64,000 nt of DNA from an uncultured Croceitalea sp. (GTDB lineage Bacteria > Bacteroidota > Bacteroidia > Flavobacteriales > Flavobacteriaceae): the NCBI GenBank assembly GCA_947494805.1, contig CANLWK010000002.1, forward strand, positions 682,001 through 746,000, written 5' to 3'. The notes below the pieces were generated by a model, which made no database searches, was not told the origin of the DNA, and worked only from the letters and a program-made list of their open reading frames with translations. A program made the position numbers and the translations under genes. How positions within the stretch are numbered: the stretch's first letter is position 1; every line of letters begins with the position of its first letter. Of this stretch, positions 7,579 through 17,374 are shown in pieces.

Positions 7579-9994
7579 AGCTTACTGGTGTTAAGGTTTG
7601 TGTGCCTATTATTGTATTATTAGCTTCATTTGATTGTAAAAAATTAAGCCTATGGTATTTTCCAGCTGCCCAATCATCGATAAAGTTATCGTAATATTGG
7701 CTCCCCGGATTACCCGATTGCCCTCCAGGGTAAATCCCCAAAGCTGTTGGTGGTGTGGTCATCTCTACTATCATTCTCCATGAAGGACCGTGGTTTTTTG
7801 AAGTGGCATTGACTATATTACGGTCTCCACCTATGGGAATATCGAATCTTGAAAAGGCGGGCAACGCTTGCAGTAAATGACCAACATAGGTGGCTTTATA
7901 ATTGCCCCAAGCATAATTTCCATCTTCATCCCTTATCTCTTTTAAACGAGCTGATGCTTCTTTAAAAGCAATTCGAAATAGGTCTTTGGCCGTTTCGGTC
8001 TTATCATCTGTTGCTAGAATATCCATAAATTCATGTTCACCATGGTTTTTCAATAAATAAATGGTCTGGTAGGTAAAAGGCGAAGTCAATGCAGTACTTT
8101 CATCGTCAAATTCATCCCATAGAATTTTGTACAATTCACCGTACCATTGTCTCCAGATACTTGGCCCGACCTCGTCTATATCATTACTAAAGTTCCAGTC
8201 TTTAATTTCTTTATAGACAGTTTTTTCATACTCTGTAAAGGATGAAATATCCATATGTTCCAACATATACGGAACAAGCTCTTTTGCCTTAAGGTTATGG
8301 TTGTTGTTATGTAAATCTTTAAAATCTTGTACACTAAACTTATCCTTTGAATTAAAATAAGTATTGATTACCCGATTTCTGTAGGTTTCATATCCATCAT
8401 TGAAGACATAAAATGGATAGTTCTCATCTACCGGATGCTGATTGGCCGAGCTTACAAAACCACGTTCTGGGTTTTTTGTATGCGCATTGAATTCTTGTGG
8501 AATATAGGATTGCCAGTCGTTTTCCGGATTACTTCCATCCATCAAGAATTTACCCTGACCTTCCCATTTATTTGGAAATTTTCCTTGTATCCATAGAGCA
8601 ATATCTCCTTTTGTTGAGGCAAACACAAAATTCTGTGCAGGTGCGTTCCAGTATTTTAGGGCATTTACATAATCCTCATAGTCTTTTGCCTTATTTAGCT
8701 CAATAAAGGTCTTTTGATTGTTACCTCCATCATGACCTATCCATCTCATGGCATAACCTGAATGCTCATTTTCAGATTTGAAATTTTTATCATAGACCAC
8801 CGGACCATGATGAGTATACAATACAGAGTCCTTATAGCTTTCTTTGCCTCTTATCTTAATGTCCTCAACTCTAAGAGTTACATCCTTCCATTGGCCATTG
8901 TATTTGTATTGTGTACGATTATCATTGAACTCAATTTTATACCAATCAATAACATCCCTAGTGGCATTGGTTTCTCCCCAAGCAATATTTTGATTAAAAC
9001 CAGAAATGATACTCAATGCTCCCGGAATCGTGGCGCCGAAGGCGTTGTGGTCTGGGGTGCTCAACTGCATAACAAACCAAGTAGAAGGTAATTTAAGCCC
9101 CAGATGTGGATCGTTTGCCAAAATTGGATTGCCAGTAACCGACTTTTCTGCCGAAACCGCCCAGTTATTACTGCCATTGTCCGGATGTGGTTTTTCAATG
9201 GTTTCGGCAATGGTATCAAGAACTGCTTGACTCTCTGGCAATTTGGTTTGGGGAACATCAATATAGCTCCAGTCGGTATCTTTAGGGATTACGGGGTCAG
9301 TACTATCAAAAAAGTCAGGAAAGAGTAAATTGAAATTCTCCTCTCCAATTTGTCGCAGTACATTGGTATATTCAAGATCATCATCATAACCTGCCAGCAT
9401 CTTGGTCATGTACATTAACAACAAAGCCGTTTTCTTTGGTGACCAAGCTTCGGGTCGGTAATCTAAAAGCTTATATTCAACAGGGTAGTTATTGGGGTCA
9501 AGTTGATTTATAAAGGCATTGACACCATCTGCATAGTCTTGAACAAACCTCAAGGTCTCCGTATCATATTGTTCCATGTAAGCAATGGCTTGTTCTGCAC
9601 CGTAGTCCATGCCACGTCGACGTTCTGTTCGGTCATACTCTAAAGCTGCCTCGCCAATGATCTCTGATAAGCGACCGGCAGCAGCATGTGTTTGAAACTC
9701 TAATTGCCATAGGCGGTGCTTAGCTGTTAAATAGCCTTGGGCTTTATACAAGTCGTGTTCATTTTCAGCAAACACATGCGGAATCATCTGTTCATCATAA
9801 TGGACGGTAACCTTTTCTTCCAAGCCCGGTATGGCAACTTCCCCTATAACGGCTTCATCGGTTTCATTTTGCCAAATGCCAGAAACGGGATTCAAAAACT
9901 TTCCTAAGGGTGGAATAGAACCCAGTTTCGTATTAAGGGCGTAAAAAACTCCAAATGTTAGCGCAAAGGAAATCAGAAGTTTAATGTATTTCAT
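7571..9994 (-). CDS. Penicillin acylase family protein, second paralogue
   Basis: An 807-residue Ntn-hydrolase with an N-terminal hydrophobic anchor or signal (about residues 4-22) and no lipobox. GSNNW places the catalytic Ser at about residue 275. The alpha-chain segment AKHRLWQLEF and the C-terminal SKNHGPSWRMIVEM and GGQSGNPGSQYYDNF stretches are characteristic of the family. Like its neighbour at 3255-5651 it should mature by self-cleavage in the periplasm and hydrolyse an N-acyl amide; the substrate is unknown. It is 29 bp downstream of the BNR gene and overlaps the next gene by 8 bp, so it is mid-operon. Confidence 0.93.
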   Translation of the reverse strand: MKYIKLLISFALTFGVFYALNTKLGSIPPLGKFLNPVSGIWQNETDEAVIGEVAIPGLEEKVTVHYDEQMIPHVFAENEHDLYKAQGYLTAKHRLWQLEFQTHAAAGRLSEIIGEAALEYDRTERRRGMDYGAEQAIAYMEQYDTETLRFVQDYADGVNAFINQLDPNNYPVEYKLLDYRPEAWSPKKTALLLMYMTKMLAGYDDDLEYTNVLRQIGEENFNLLFPDFFDSTDPVIPKDTDWSYIDVPQTKLPESQAVLDTIAETIEKPHPDNGSNNWAVSAEKSVTGNPILANDPHLGLKLPSTWFVMQLSTPDHNAFGATIPGALSIISGFNQNIAWGETNATRDVIDWYKIEFNDNRTQYKYNGQWKDVTLRVEDIKIRGKESYKDSVLYTHHGPVVYDKNFKSENEHSGYAMRWIGHDGGNNQKTFIELNKAKDYEDYVNALKYWNAPAQNFVFASTKGDIALWIQGKFPNKWEGQGKFLMDGSNPENDWQSYIPQEFNAHTKNPERGFVSSANQHPVDENYPFYVFNDGYETYRNRVINTYFNSKDKFSVQDFKDLHNNNHNLKAKELVPYMLEHMDISSFTEYEKTVYKEIKDWNFSNDIDEVGPSIWRQWYGELYKILWDEFDDESTALTSPFTYQTIYLLKNHGEHEFMDILATDDKTETAKDLFRIAFKEASARLKEIRDEDGNYAWGNYKATYVGHLLQALPAFSRFDIPIGGDRNIVNATSKNHGPSWRMIVEMTTPPTALGIYPGGQSGNPGSQYYDNFIDDWAAGKYHRLNFLQSNEANNTIIGTQTLTPVSYD

Positions 9995-10023
9995 CTAGTA
10001 TAATTATTAGGGGAACTTAAAGT

Positions 10024-13000
10024 CTACTGAACTGTATTCTTAATCTTCATTAACTCGGCCTTCAACCTGTCATATCGGTCCATCACATCTTTACCAATAA
10101 CCTGGTCGGCACTATTGACCATATAGTTTATGTAAGATATTTGGGCTACCAACATTTGTTGCGGATAGGCACCTTCATCATTTTTCAATTGTGCAAGAGC
10201 GGTATTTATCGTTTCAAGTCTCTTGTTATTGGTCTTGTCCTCCCCGTCTTCCAATGCCTTGGACTCTGTTTCCAAACTATCCTGCAATAAACGCGCTTCG
10301 CTCAGCAATGCCAATATTTTTTGCTGCATGCCGTGCTGCTTCTCAAACAACTGAGCGGTCATACCTTCTGTCTTTACCCTTGGATCCATCAAGATTTCAA
10401 AGTCTTTTACCATGCTTTTATTGCCGACCGTCATCTTAGCAGTATATTGCCCGGGCGGGACCATAGGCCCGTTTTTAAAACGCTTTTTTTCTTCTTTGTG
10501 CCATGCGCCTTTTTCGTGCAGGTCCCATTCAAATCGATTCAACCCTTTTTGCGCTTTCAGTTTTTTGTTGACAAAGCGAAAAGTAGCGCTCAAGTTCATA
10601 TCCTCTTCTTCGTTTACCGCAGATTTTAATAGGGTACTGTCACTCAGAATGGTCACCACTGGTTCTTTCTTGGCATTTAAGATCTCTAGCTTCAAACCTT
10701 CGGTTTCCCCGGGTAGATAATAATCGATATGCACCGCGGTTCTCGGGTATTTGGGAAATGTACCTCCTGCACGCACTTTTGGGTACCGGTAACGAATAGT
10801 CGTATCGGGTTTAAAAAGGTGTGGAGCCTTTTCCAATGAAGTGATAGTGTCATCACGTAGAGAGGTGATGTTGTCCAAGATCCAAAAACCCCGTCCCATT
10901 GTGCTAAGTACCAAATCTCCTCTAAAGATCTTGATATCGGTTATGGGAGTCACCGGAAGGTTTTGCTGAAAAGACCGCCAGGTGTTCCCGTCATTGAACG
11001 ATACGTACATGCCGTATTCCGTACCGGCATATAGCAAACCCGGTTTTACAGGATCCTCACGTAAGACCCGGGTGGTATGGTCATTGGGAATACCATTGGA
11101 CCCGGTACTCAATAGTGTCCAACTTTCCCCATAGTCGGTGGTCTTGTACAAATAAGGTGCTGCATCCCCCAATAAATGGCGATCAACGGCAATATAGGCG
11201 GTCGCCATATCATGGTGCGATGGTGAAATAGATTCGACCCTGCCCCCTTTAGGTAATTTCTTAGGGGTGACGTTCTGCCATGTACTGCCCCCATCTTTGG
11301 TTACCGAGACCACCCCATCATTCGAACCTGTCCAGATCAGGCCTTCCCTTAAGACAGATTCCCTAATCGAGTACAGTGTGCTGTAATATTCTTCCCCTGT
11401 AATGTCACGTGTTATGGGGCTTCCGGAAATAACTTGTTTATCAGCCTCAAAAGCGGTCAGGTCTGGTGAAATAGTCTCCCATTCATACCCATCGGAATCC
11501 GTTCTGTGCAAGAATTGGGACCCATGGTACACCACATCGGGGTTATGGGGAGAAACGTGCACCGGTGCGACCCGTTGAAAACGGTATTCCAAATCTTTGG
11601 GATTGTGTCCATAGATGTTGCTTGCCCCGACATAGTAGCTCTTTTCCACACCCGTCAACTTATTGAACACCCCGAACCGCCCTTTACAATTGGCATAGAC
11701 AATGTTGTGATTGCCCGGTTTGGGAACCGCCGGGCCCGTTTCACAGCCACCGGTATTGATGATCCAGGCCGAACCGGGATTCTGTACCCCGCTGGGAGGA
11801 AAACTAGGCACTGCAATGGTCGTATAGTTATCTTGCTGGCCGGCATACAACCAATAGGGATATTGATCATCAACTTCAACTTGGTAAAGCTCGGCTGTAG
11901 GTTGGTTGAACTGTGTGGACCAGGTCTTGCCCCCATTGAAACTAACATTGGCCCCGCCATCATTGGCTTGGATCAATAATTGTGGGTCATCTGGGTGCAA
12001 CCAAATATCATGGTTGTCACCGTGTGGAACGCTCATCTCTTTCCAAGTCTTTCCTCCATCGGTCGACTTGATCAGCGGATTGGCGTTGGAATACACAATG
12101 TCAGGGTTCTTAGGGTGCAATTCCACATTGGTGTAATAAAAAGGTCGGTTCACCAAACGAACATCATCCGAAACATGCTCGAATGACTTTCCCTGATCCA
12201 CCGATCTGTAAAGCCCTTGTTTCCCCTTCGGCGCTTCGACAACGGCGTAAAGAATGCTGGAGTTGGAGGGCGAAACCGCTAAATCTATCTTGCCGATGGT
12301 ATCCTTGGGCAGCCCGTTTTCGAGCTTTGTCCAATCTTTACCCCCATTTACAGATTTGTATATACCTCCCTCCTTTTTCGTGCCTCCCGAGATAATGGTC
12401 CAGGGCCTACGTTGGGCCTTCCATGCGGCAGCATAGATAACATTGGGGTTTCCGGGCAACAATTCTATATCGGCGAAGCCCACCTTATCAGAAACGAACA
12501 GCACCTTCTCCCAGGTTTCCCCTCCATCCGTAGTCTTATAGACCCCACGTTCCGGATTGCTTTTAAAAGCATTGCCAATGGCAGCGACCCAGACCACGTT
12601 GCTATTGGTTGGGTCGATCTCAACGGCTCCGATCTGACCTACGTCCCTTAATCCGATATGGTCCCATGTTTTGCCAGCATCGATAGATCTGTATACGCCC
12701 TTACCACTAATGACGTTACTTCGCAATCCATCAGAACCCGTACCGACATACACTATGTTCGGGTCGTTTTCCGCTACCTGTATTGCCCCTATCGAAGGAG
12801 TATCGAAAAAACCGTCGGAAACATTGTCCCAGGTACTGCCATAATCATTAGATTTCCAAACACCCCCGCCCGAGGCTCCAAGGTAAAAGGTTCCAGGAAG
12901 TGCGGCCACCCCAGTCACTGTGGTGACCCTGCCCCCGCGCGATGGACCCACCGTGCGGTACTGTAAGGCCTCAAAATCTTGCGAAAACAACATCGTGCCA

Positions 13001-13059
13001 AAGGCAAGAAACGATACAAAAAACATTCTTAGGTACAAAGGGAGGTCTGTTTTGGTCAT
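10024..13059 (-). CDS. Secreted BNR/VPS10-type beta-propeller protein
   Basis: A 1011-residue exported protein. After a signal peptide (about residues 8-26) come many Asp-box/BNR repeats of the form S-x-D-x-G-x-T-W, for example STDGGKTWKEM, TTDGGETWEKV, SVNGGKDWTKL and TTDYGESWTLL. These make one or two seven- to ten-bladed propellers, as in the sortilin/VPS10 and sialidase-like folds. The C-terminal 250 residues are a different, partly helical domain. Such proteins are often called glycosyl hydrolases, but no catalytic residues can be confirmed here. It is the first gene of the unit leading to the acylase. The gene is visibly richer in G+C (about 53 percent in one 60-bp sample I counted) than its neighbours. 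Confidence 0.88.
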   Translation of the reverse strand: MTKTDLPLYLRMFFVSFLAFGTMLFSQDFEALQYRTVGPSRGGRVTTVTGVAALPGTFYLGASGGGVWKSNDYGSTWDNVSDGFFDTPSIGAIQVAENDPNIVYVGTGSDGLRSNVISGKGVYRSIDAGKTWDHIGLRDVGQIGAVEIDPTNSNVVWVAAIGNAFKSNPERGVYKTTDGGETWEKVLFVSDKVGFADIELLPGNPNVIYAAAWKAQRRPWTIISGGTKKEGGIYKSVNGGKDWTKLENGLPKDTIGKIDLAVSPSNSSILYAVVEAPKGKQGLYRSVDQGKSFEHVSDDVRLVNRPFYYTNVELHPKNPDIVYSNANPLIKSTDGGKTWKEMSVPHGDNHDIWLHPDDPQLLIQANDGGANVSFNGGKTWSTQFNQPTAELYQVEVDDQYPYWLYAGQQDNYTTIAVPSFPPSGVQNPGSAWIINTGGCETGPAVPKPGNHNIVYANCKGRFGVFNKLTGVEKSYYVGASNIYGHNPKDLEYRFQRVAPVHVSPHNPDVVYHGSQFLHRTDSDGYEWETISPDLTAFEADKQVISGSPITRDITGEEYYSTLYSIRESVLREGLIWTGSNDGVVSVTKDGGSTWQNVTPKKLPKGGRVESISPSHHDMATAYIAVDRHLLGDAAPYLYKTTDYGESWTLLSTGSNGIPNDHTTRVLREDPVKPGLLYAGTEYGMYVSFNDGNTWRSFQQNLPVTPITDIKIFRGDLVLSTMGRGFWILDNITSLRDDTITSLEKAPHLFKPDTTIRYRYPKVRAGGTFPKYPRTAVHIDYYLPGETEGLKLEILNAKKEPVVTILSDSTLLKSAVNEEEDMNLSATFRFVNKKLKAQKGLNRFEWDLHEKGAWHKEEKKRFKNGPMVPPGQYTAKMTVGNKSMVKDFEILMDPRVKTEGMTAQLFEKQHGMQQKILALLSEARLLQDSLETESKALEDGEDKTNNKRLETINTALAQLKNDEGAYPQQMLVAQISYINYMVNSADQVIGKDVMDRYDRLKAELMKIKNTVQ

Positions 13060-13466
13060 GTGGTATGCTTGTGTTGTGTCTTTTATTAATTGTTATTGCG
13101 CCAACCTTTTTTCCGTAATTCCCATAGGGTATCGGAAACAAAGTTAGAGCGGGAAATAAAGGCTTTACCTGTTGGCCTAATTTGCCTTTTTGCACTGAAT
13201 ACCAACCCAAATGGGGCAATTACAGAAGTCAAAAATTTCATTTAAAGAAGGTATTTGGTCAAATCAATGTAGGCGAACAATTTGCTTATATTTAGCTTAT
13301 TAATTTAGGCTCTTAAATATAGGGATAGTGGGGCTAAATTACCTTCCTATTCGAAAAAAAATAACACTTGAAAATGTTAGCATCAAGATGAAGATACTAT
13401 TGTCTTTGTATTGTATTTAGAAAGAATTTGGAGTAACATTGTAATTATGGTTTTATAAATATATAA
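13060..13466. other. 407-bp divergent intergenic region
   Basis: Separates the BNR operon (minus) from the DUF1080 gene (plus). It holds a -7-like element for the minus operon at 13139-13146. No convincing promoter was seen for the plus gene, and no protein remnant or RNA was recognised. Confidence 0.5.
13139..13146 (-). promoter_or_regulatory. Candidate -7 element for the BNR/acylase operon
   Basis: Minus-strand TAACTTTG fits the Bacteroidota TAnnTTTG element and would give a leader of roughly 75 nt before the ATG at 13059. No clear TTG is found at the proper -33 distance, so confidence is limited. Confidence 0.4.
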
Positions 13467-14240
13467 ATGGTAAAGAACTTTGTTTTTGGTTTATTGATGT
13501 CCATCTTTTTTTTAGCATCCTGTAGGATTGACAAAAAATCGGAGAATCCAACTTGGCGAACCAAAAAATGGGTCGTTGAAAATCAAGTACACAATAAATT
13601 GTCAAACATTGAAAAAGAATTGGGGTGGACATTACTTTTTGATGGCAAATCCCTAAACGGCTGGCATCTTTACAACAAGCCAGATTCCACACAATTCTCT
13701 GCATGGCAAGTTAGAGATGGGGCTCTTTTCTGTAACGCCATGGACGAGACTAAAATTTTTGGTGATTTGATTACTGACAAGGCATATGAAAATTATGAAC
13801 TTGTCTTTGATTGGCAAATGGCCGTTCGTGGAAATGGAGGTGTTTTTATAAATGTGCAAGAATCACCAAAATACAGGGCTACTTATCAAACGGGACCAGA
13901 ATACCAAATGCTGGAGCCTTCCCATTCAGATACCAATACTCCCTTAAAACGACCAGGTTGCCTTTGGGGATTATCTCCTCAGCTGAACAAAGTGGAGGCC
14001 GAACCAATGGGACGGTGGAATACCGCTAAGATAGTTCAGCAAAATGGGAAAATTGAGTTTTACCTCAATGGAAAACTTACCGCCCAAGAAGATTTGACTT
14101 CTAAATCTTGGCGAGACAAAATTGCAATTTCGGGTTTTAAGGACGCGACCGGTTTTGGTAATGCCACCCAAGGTAAAATTGCTCTTCAAAACTGGTATTT
14201 TAATGCTTGGTTTCGAAATATGAAAATTCGTGAACTTTAG
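13467..14240 (+). CDS. DUF1080 (3-keto-disaccharide hydrolase type) lipoprotein
   Basis: A 257-residue lipoprotein: hydrophobic signal followed by LASC at about residues 15-18. The mature part is a single DUF1080 domain (PF06439, concanavalin-like fold), recognised by GWTLLFDGKSLNGWHLYNKP at the start, then GDLITDKAYENYELVFDWQ, the GGVFINVQE strand and a GRWNTAKIVQQNGKIEFYLN segment. Some members cleave 3-keto glucosides; many are uncharacterised. It stands alone, with more than 200 bp on both sides. A second DUF1080 gene is cut by the right window edge. Confidence 0.92.
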   Translation: MVKNFVFGLLMSIFFLASCRIDKKSENPTWRTKKWVVENQVHNKLSNIEKELGWTLLFDGKSLNGWHLYNKPDSTQFSAWQVRDGALFCNAMDETKIFGDLITDKAYENYELVFDWQMAVRGNGGVFINVQESPKYRATYQTGPEYQMLEPSHSDTNTPLKRPGCLWGLSPQLNKVEAEPMGRWNTAKIVQQNGKIEFYLNGKLTAQEDLTSKSWRDKIAISGFKDATGFGNATQGKIALQNWYFNAWFRNMKIREL

Positions 14241-14467
14241 AGAAGTATAGGTGTTGCGGCTATATTTTTATTCAGCTATATCTTGTTTCCTTACCCTATA
14301 TAGCACTAAAATCTACTGATTGGATTAGAATCTTAAATCGTATAATTCATTGTTTCCTTTAAGTCCTTCAAATTGAAATTGGCTATAGTCTAAGACACAT
14401 GTTTTTTTTACTTTTGAAAGAGAGGAGAAATCAAGTATTTTCAATTATTTGTGCAATCATATTTGAT

Positions 14468-15493
14468 ATGTTAGACGTGATACTTATTTCTATTGTCAGC
14501 AGTCTCGGTTTGGGGCTGAGCTTTTTTTTTGGCATAGTTTTTTTGAAGAATAAAAAACTGGCCAACCGTATTCTGGGCTTACTTCTGATTCTTTTCGCGC
14601 TTCGCATTACAAAATCTATTTTTTACAATTTTGTTGAGTTACCCCTACTTGTAAAGAATTTAGGACTGGCAGCAAATTTGGCGGTTGGCCCACTTTTATA
14701 TTTATATGGTCACTATTTGTCGTCTCAAAACCAATCTTTCAAAAAGTCGCATTTATTACATTTCATACCCTCTTTATTGTATGTTTTATTTGGCCAATTG
14801 ATTCCGAATTCGGATGGTAGTGTTCTTTGGCGCATCAGTTACACATTCATCTTGTTTCAATCTTACCTATATCTTGGTATGAGCAGCTATCGCTATCTAA
14901 AGAAAATGAATCATGTTCAGAAAGAACTACGATTGTGGTATGTACGACTGATTTTTACGCTGGGATTGACCTGGATGTGCTATACTTTGATTTTTGTTGA
15001 CATTCTACCTGTTTATTCGGCAGGTCCGGTGGCGTATTCTTTTTTTATAGTACTGCTGGCCTACTTGGGAATAAACTCAAAAAAAACCTTTGATCTTAGT
15101 CTAACATCAAAATATAATTCTTCTACACTAACTGCTGAAATGGGTCAAGCGTACTTTGATAAAATTGAGGAGACAATGAAAGAAAAGCAGTTATATCTAA
15201 ATCATGGATTAACCGTAACAGCCGTTGCCAAAGCTATTGGAATTTCTTCACGGAACGTATCGGAAATTGTAAACAAATATGGCAACCAGAATTTTGCCAG
15301 TTATATTAACCATTATAGGATAGAAGAGGCTAAATGCCTGTTGAAGACACGTAGTAAAAAATCCAAAATAATAAGTATTGCCTTGGATGCAGGATTCAAC
15401 AATCTTTCAACATTTAATGTATCCTTTAAGGCTATAACAGGTTTGACCCCTTCAGAATACAGGTCGAAGTATGATCAAAAATTTACCGTGTAA
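14468..15493 (+). CDS. Membrane-bound AraC-family regulator
   Basis: A 341-residue protein with two parts. Residues 1 to about 215 form about seven hydrophobic helices. The C-terminal 110 residues are an AraC DNA-binding domain with two helix-turn-helix units, including VTAVAKAIGISSRNVSEIV and IISIALDAGFNNLSTFNVSF, and the end motif ITGLTPSEYR. The ATG at 14468 is preferred over one at 14399, because the first helix then starts at the N-terminus as in the paralogue at 35492-36559. Such architectures are common in flavobacteria and are thought to sense a membrane or external signal. The downstream alpha/beta hydrolase gene is a plausible but unproven target. Confidence 0.9.
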   Translation: MLDVILISIVSSLGLGLSFFFGIVFLKNKKLANRILGLLLILFALRITKSIFYNFVELPLLVKNLGLAANLAVGPLLYLYGHYLSSQNQSFKKSHLLHFIPSLLYVLFGQLIPNSDGSVLWRISYTFILFQSYLYLGMSSYRYLKKMNHVQKELRLWYVRLIFTLGLTWMCYTLIFVDILPVYSAGPVAYSFFIVLLAYLGINSKKTFDLSLTSKYNSSTLTAEMGQAYFDKIEETMKEKQLYLNHGLTVTAVAKAIGISSRNVSEIVNKYGNQNFASYINHYRIEEAKCLLKTRSKKSKIISIALDAGFNNLSTFNVSFKAITGLTPSEYRSKYDQKFTV

Positions 15494-15719
15494 GACTGCC
15501 AATCCAGTCGCTGCTTACTCCAATTGGGAACCCACTCCCCCATTTTTATCGATGTAGTTTAAGAGCACAACTGATGACACTTACCTTTCGTCATCCTATT
15601 TACCGGGACTATTGCCTTAAAAGTTTTTTATCACGTAATCTCATAAATCGTTTTTCGATTCATGAATCCATAGATCAGAAAGAGTTGTTGAACATAACTT
15701 GTGGCCAAAATCTATATAC

Positions 15720-17009
15720 ATGAAAAGTACTGGAATTCTTCTTTGTTTTATCGGATTATTTGCTTTTACCATTAAACTTGATACGCTACACGCTCAAGAA
15801 ACTGTCTACGATTTTGACAGCAATAGTATAACACTACAGAAGAATGTTACCGTGCCATTGTTAGAGCGATACCTACAATCATTTGATAAAAATGGTCTAG
15901 GTAAGGAAGAAACGATTTTTGATAGAAATAGTGTGATCTACAAAAATGATCTTCCGGTGCCGGTAGTCCAACGATATGAAGAAATTCTTGGTATAACAGG
16001 ACGGTTTGAATTAGTTGGTGATGTGAATCTATGGATCGAAGAAATAGGAGAAGGGGTTCCACTTGTTTTGGTTAGCGGAGGGCCGGGAACCAGTCTCCAT
16101 TACTTTCATCCTCATTTTTTAGAGGCTTCAAAGTTTTCAAGAGTAATCTATTATGACCTTAGGGGAGTTGGATTATCAGAAAGAACACCAAGAAAAGAAG
16201 GCTACAGTATTATGCAGGCCGTGGATGATCTAGATAGGCTTAGAACAAAGCTGGGGATACAAAAATGGGTTGTTCTGGGCTTGTCTTTTGGAGGGGCGAT
16301 AAGCCAGTTATATTCCTTAAAGTACCCGGAAAGCTTATTGGGAATGGTCTTGGTAAGTTCATCGTTACCAATGTCAATTGACATTGGGCTTGGTTTAAGG
16401 CAATATGACTATCAATCTAAAAAAGAACGCGATAGAATTGAACAAATCTATTCGCTTAATGGCAAAAGAGCATTACCGGTACATTCTGAAATTGTAAATC
16501 CGGATTTGCAGCAAAAAATGCTGTTCAATGCCTTTATGAATGGGGAATGGAAAAGACGGCATTTAAAGAAGTGGACAGAAACAGATATGGCAATGTATGC
16601 TAGGTACGAGTTTGTTCATGATAAAAATTATTATCGTACCATGCTTGACGACTACTTCAATTATGATCTCAAGGAAGTATTTAAAAATTGCCCAATTCCT
16701 ACCCTTATTATTGATGGCGAATGGGATCTCGCGTATTCTTCAGAAAAACATGAACTAATGAAAGCTCAATTTCCCAATGCCAGATATCTGCTGGTCAAGG
16801 GTGCTGGACATATTCCCTATGAAGAAAATCCATCCGTTTTTTTTGAAGCGCTAAAAGGGTTTTTAAAATTCTCAAACTCGTATGAAGGTACTGCCATTGC
16901 CACATGGAAGGAAGAAATCAATCTTGATGCGTATAGAAAAAGAAACTTGGCACAGGATCTCAACTTTCTAAAAAAAGAAGAAGGCACATTAGGCAATAAA
17001 ACGCAATGA
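15720..17009 (+). CDS. Secreted alpha/beta hydrolase, proline-iminopeptidase-like
   Basis: A 429-residue protein with a signal peptide ending near LHAQ (about residue 26). The hydrolase core has the oxyanion loop GGPG at about 120-123, the nucleophile elbow GLSFGG with Ser at about 189, the acid in IDGEWDLAY and the His in GAGHIPYEENP. This pattern matches the proline iminopeptidase/haloalkane-dehalogenase-like branch. A roughly 65-residue N-terminal extension (PLLERYLQSF...PVVQRYEEIL) contains two similar short helices and is not part of the core fold. The ATG at 15720 is chosen over an upstream TTG. The gene ends 14 bp before a decayed esterase of another alpha/beta family. Confidence 0.88.
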   Translation: MKSTGILLCFIGLFAFTIKLDTLHAQETVYDFDSNSITLQKNVTVPLLERYLQSFDKNGLGKEETIFDRNSVIYKNDLPVPVVQRYEEILGITGRFELVGDVNLWIEEIGEGVPLVLVSGGPGTSLHYFHPHFLEASKFSRVIYYDLRGVGLSERTPRKEGYSIMQAVDDLDRLRTKLGIQKWVVLGLSFGGAISQLYSLKYPESLLGMVLVSSSLPMSIDIGLGLRQYDYQSKKERDRIEQIYSLNGKRALPVHSEIVNPDLQQKMLFNAFMNGEWKRRHLKKWTETDMAMYARYEFVHDKNYYRTMLDDYFNYDLKEVFKNCPIPTLIIDGEWDLAYSSEKHELMKAQFPNARYLLVKGAGHIPYEENPSVFFEALKGFLKFSNSYEGTAIATWKEEINLDAYRKRNLAQDLNFLKKEEGTLGNKTQ

Positions 17010-17023
17010 CACCCTTTTTAAGC

Positions 17024-17367
17024 ATGGGTGCTTTTAAATCAGGTCAGGGACAACGACATTGGGACACCGCAAAGGAACTTGCGCTAAGAACCGATTATAC
17101 CATTTGATGTGCTGCACTGCAACTGCTCCATAGCCTAATTCTTGTTTGTCCATTGATGGATGCATTCATGTCCAATATCGATATCGATAGAGTACATTTA
17201 AAAGACACCATGCTTTCAAAGGTTGGCCCGATAAGTGCCAAAAAAATGTGGACGTAATACTCATCGAAGGGGAAAATATGCCACATATATGGCCATTTCT
17301 TCTTATTATGAAAGAAGCTAAATCAGCTTTGAGCAAAATCATTGAAGGGCTAAATAGTAGTAAATAG
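17024..17367 (+). pseudogene. Decayed HSL-type alpha/beta hydrolase (esterase) remnant
   Basis: Not an open frame, but several pieces read as one esterase of the alpha/beta-hydrolase fold-3 family (PF07859 type). In order: HGCF (from the HGGG oxyanion motif, about 17034), then after a one-base shift KSGQGQRHWDTAKELALR (about 17046-17100), a gap and stop codon, then LILVCPLMDAFMSNIDI and HLKDTMLSK (about 17132-17220), and after one further base shift in an A-run VDVILIEGENMPHIWP (17249 onward) to a stop at 17365-17367. The order and spacing match the family, with the GDSAGG nucleophile region and about 70 further codons missing. Clear relic of a lost gene. Confidence 0.8.
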
Positions 17368-17374
17368 CTACTTA

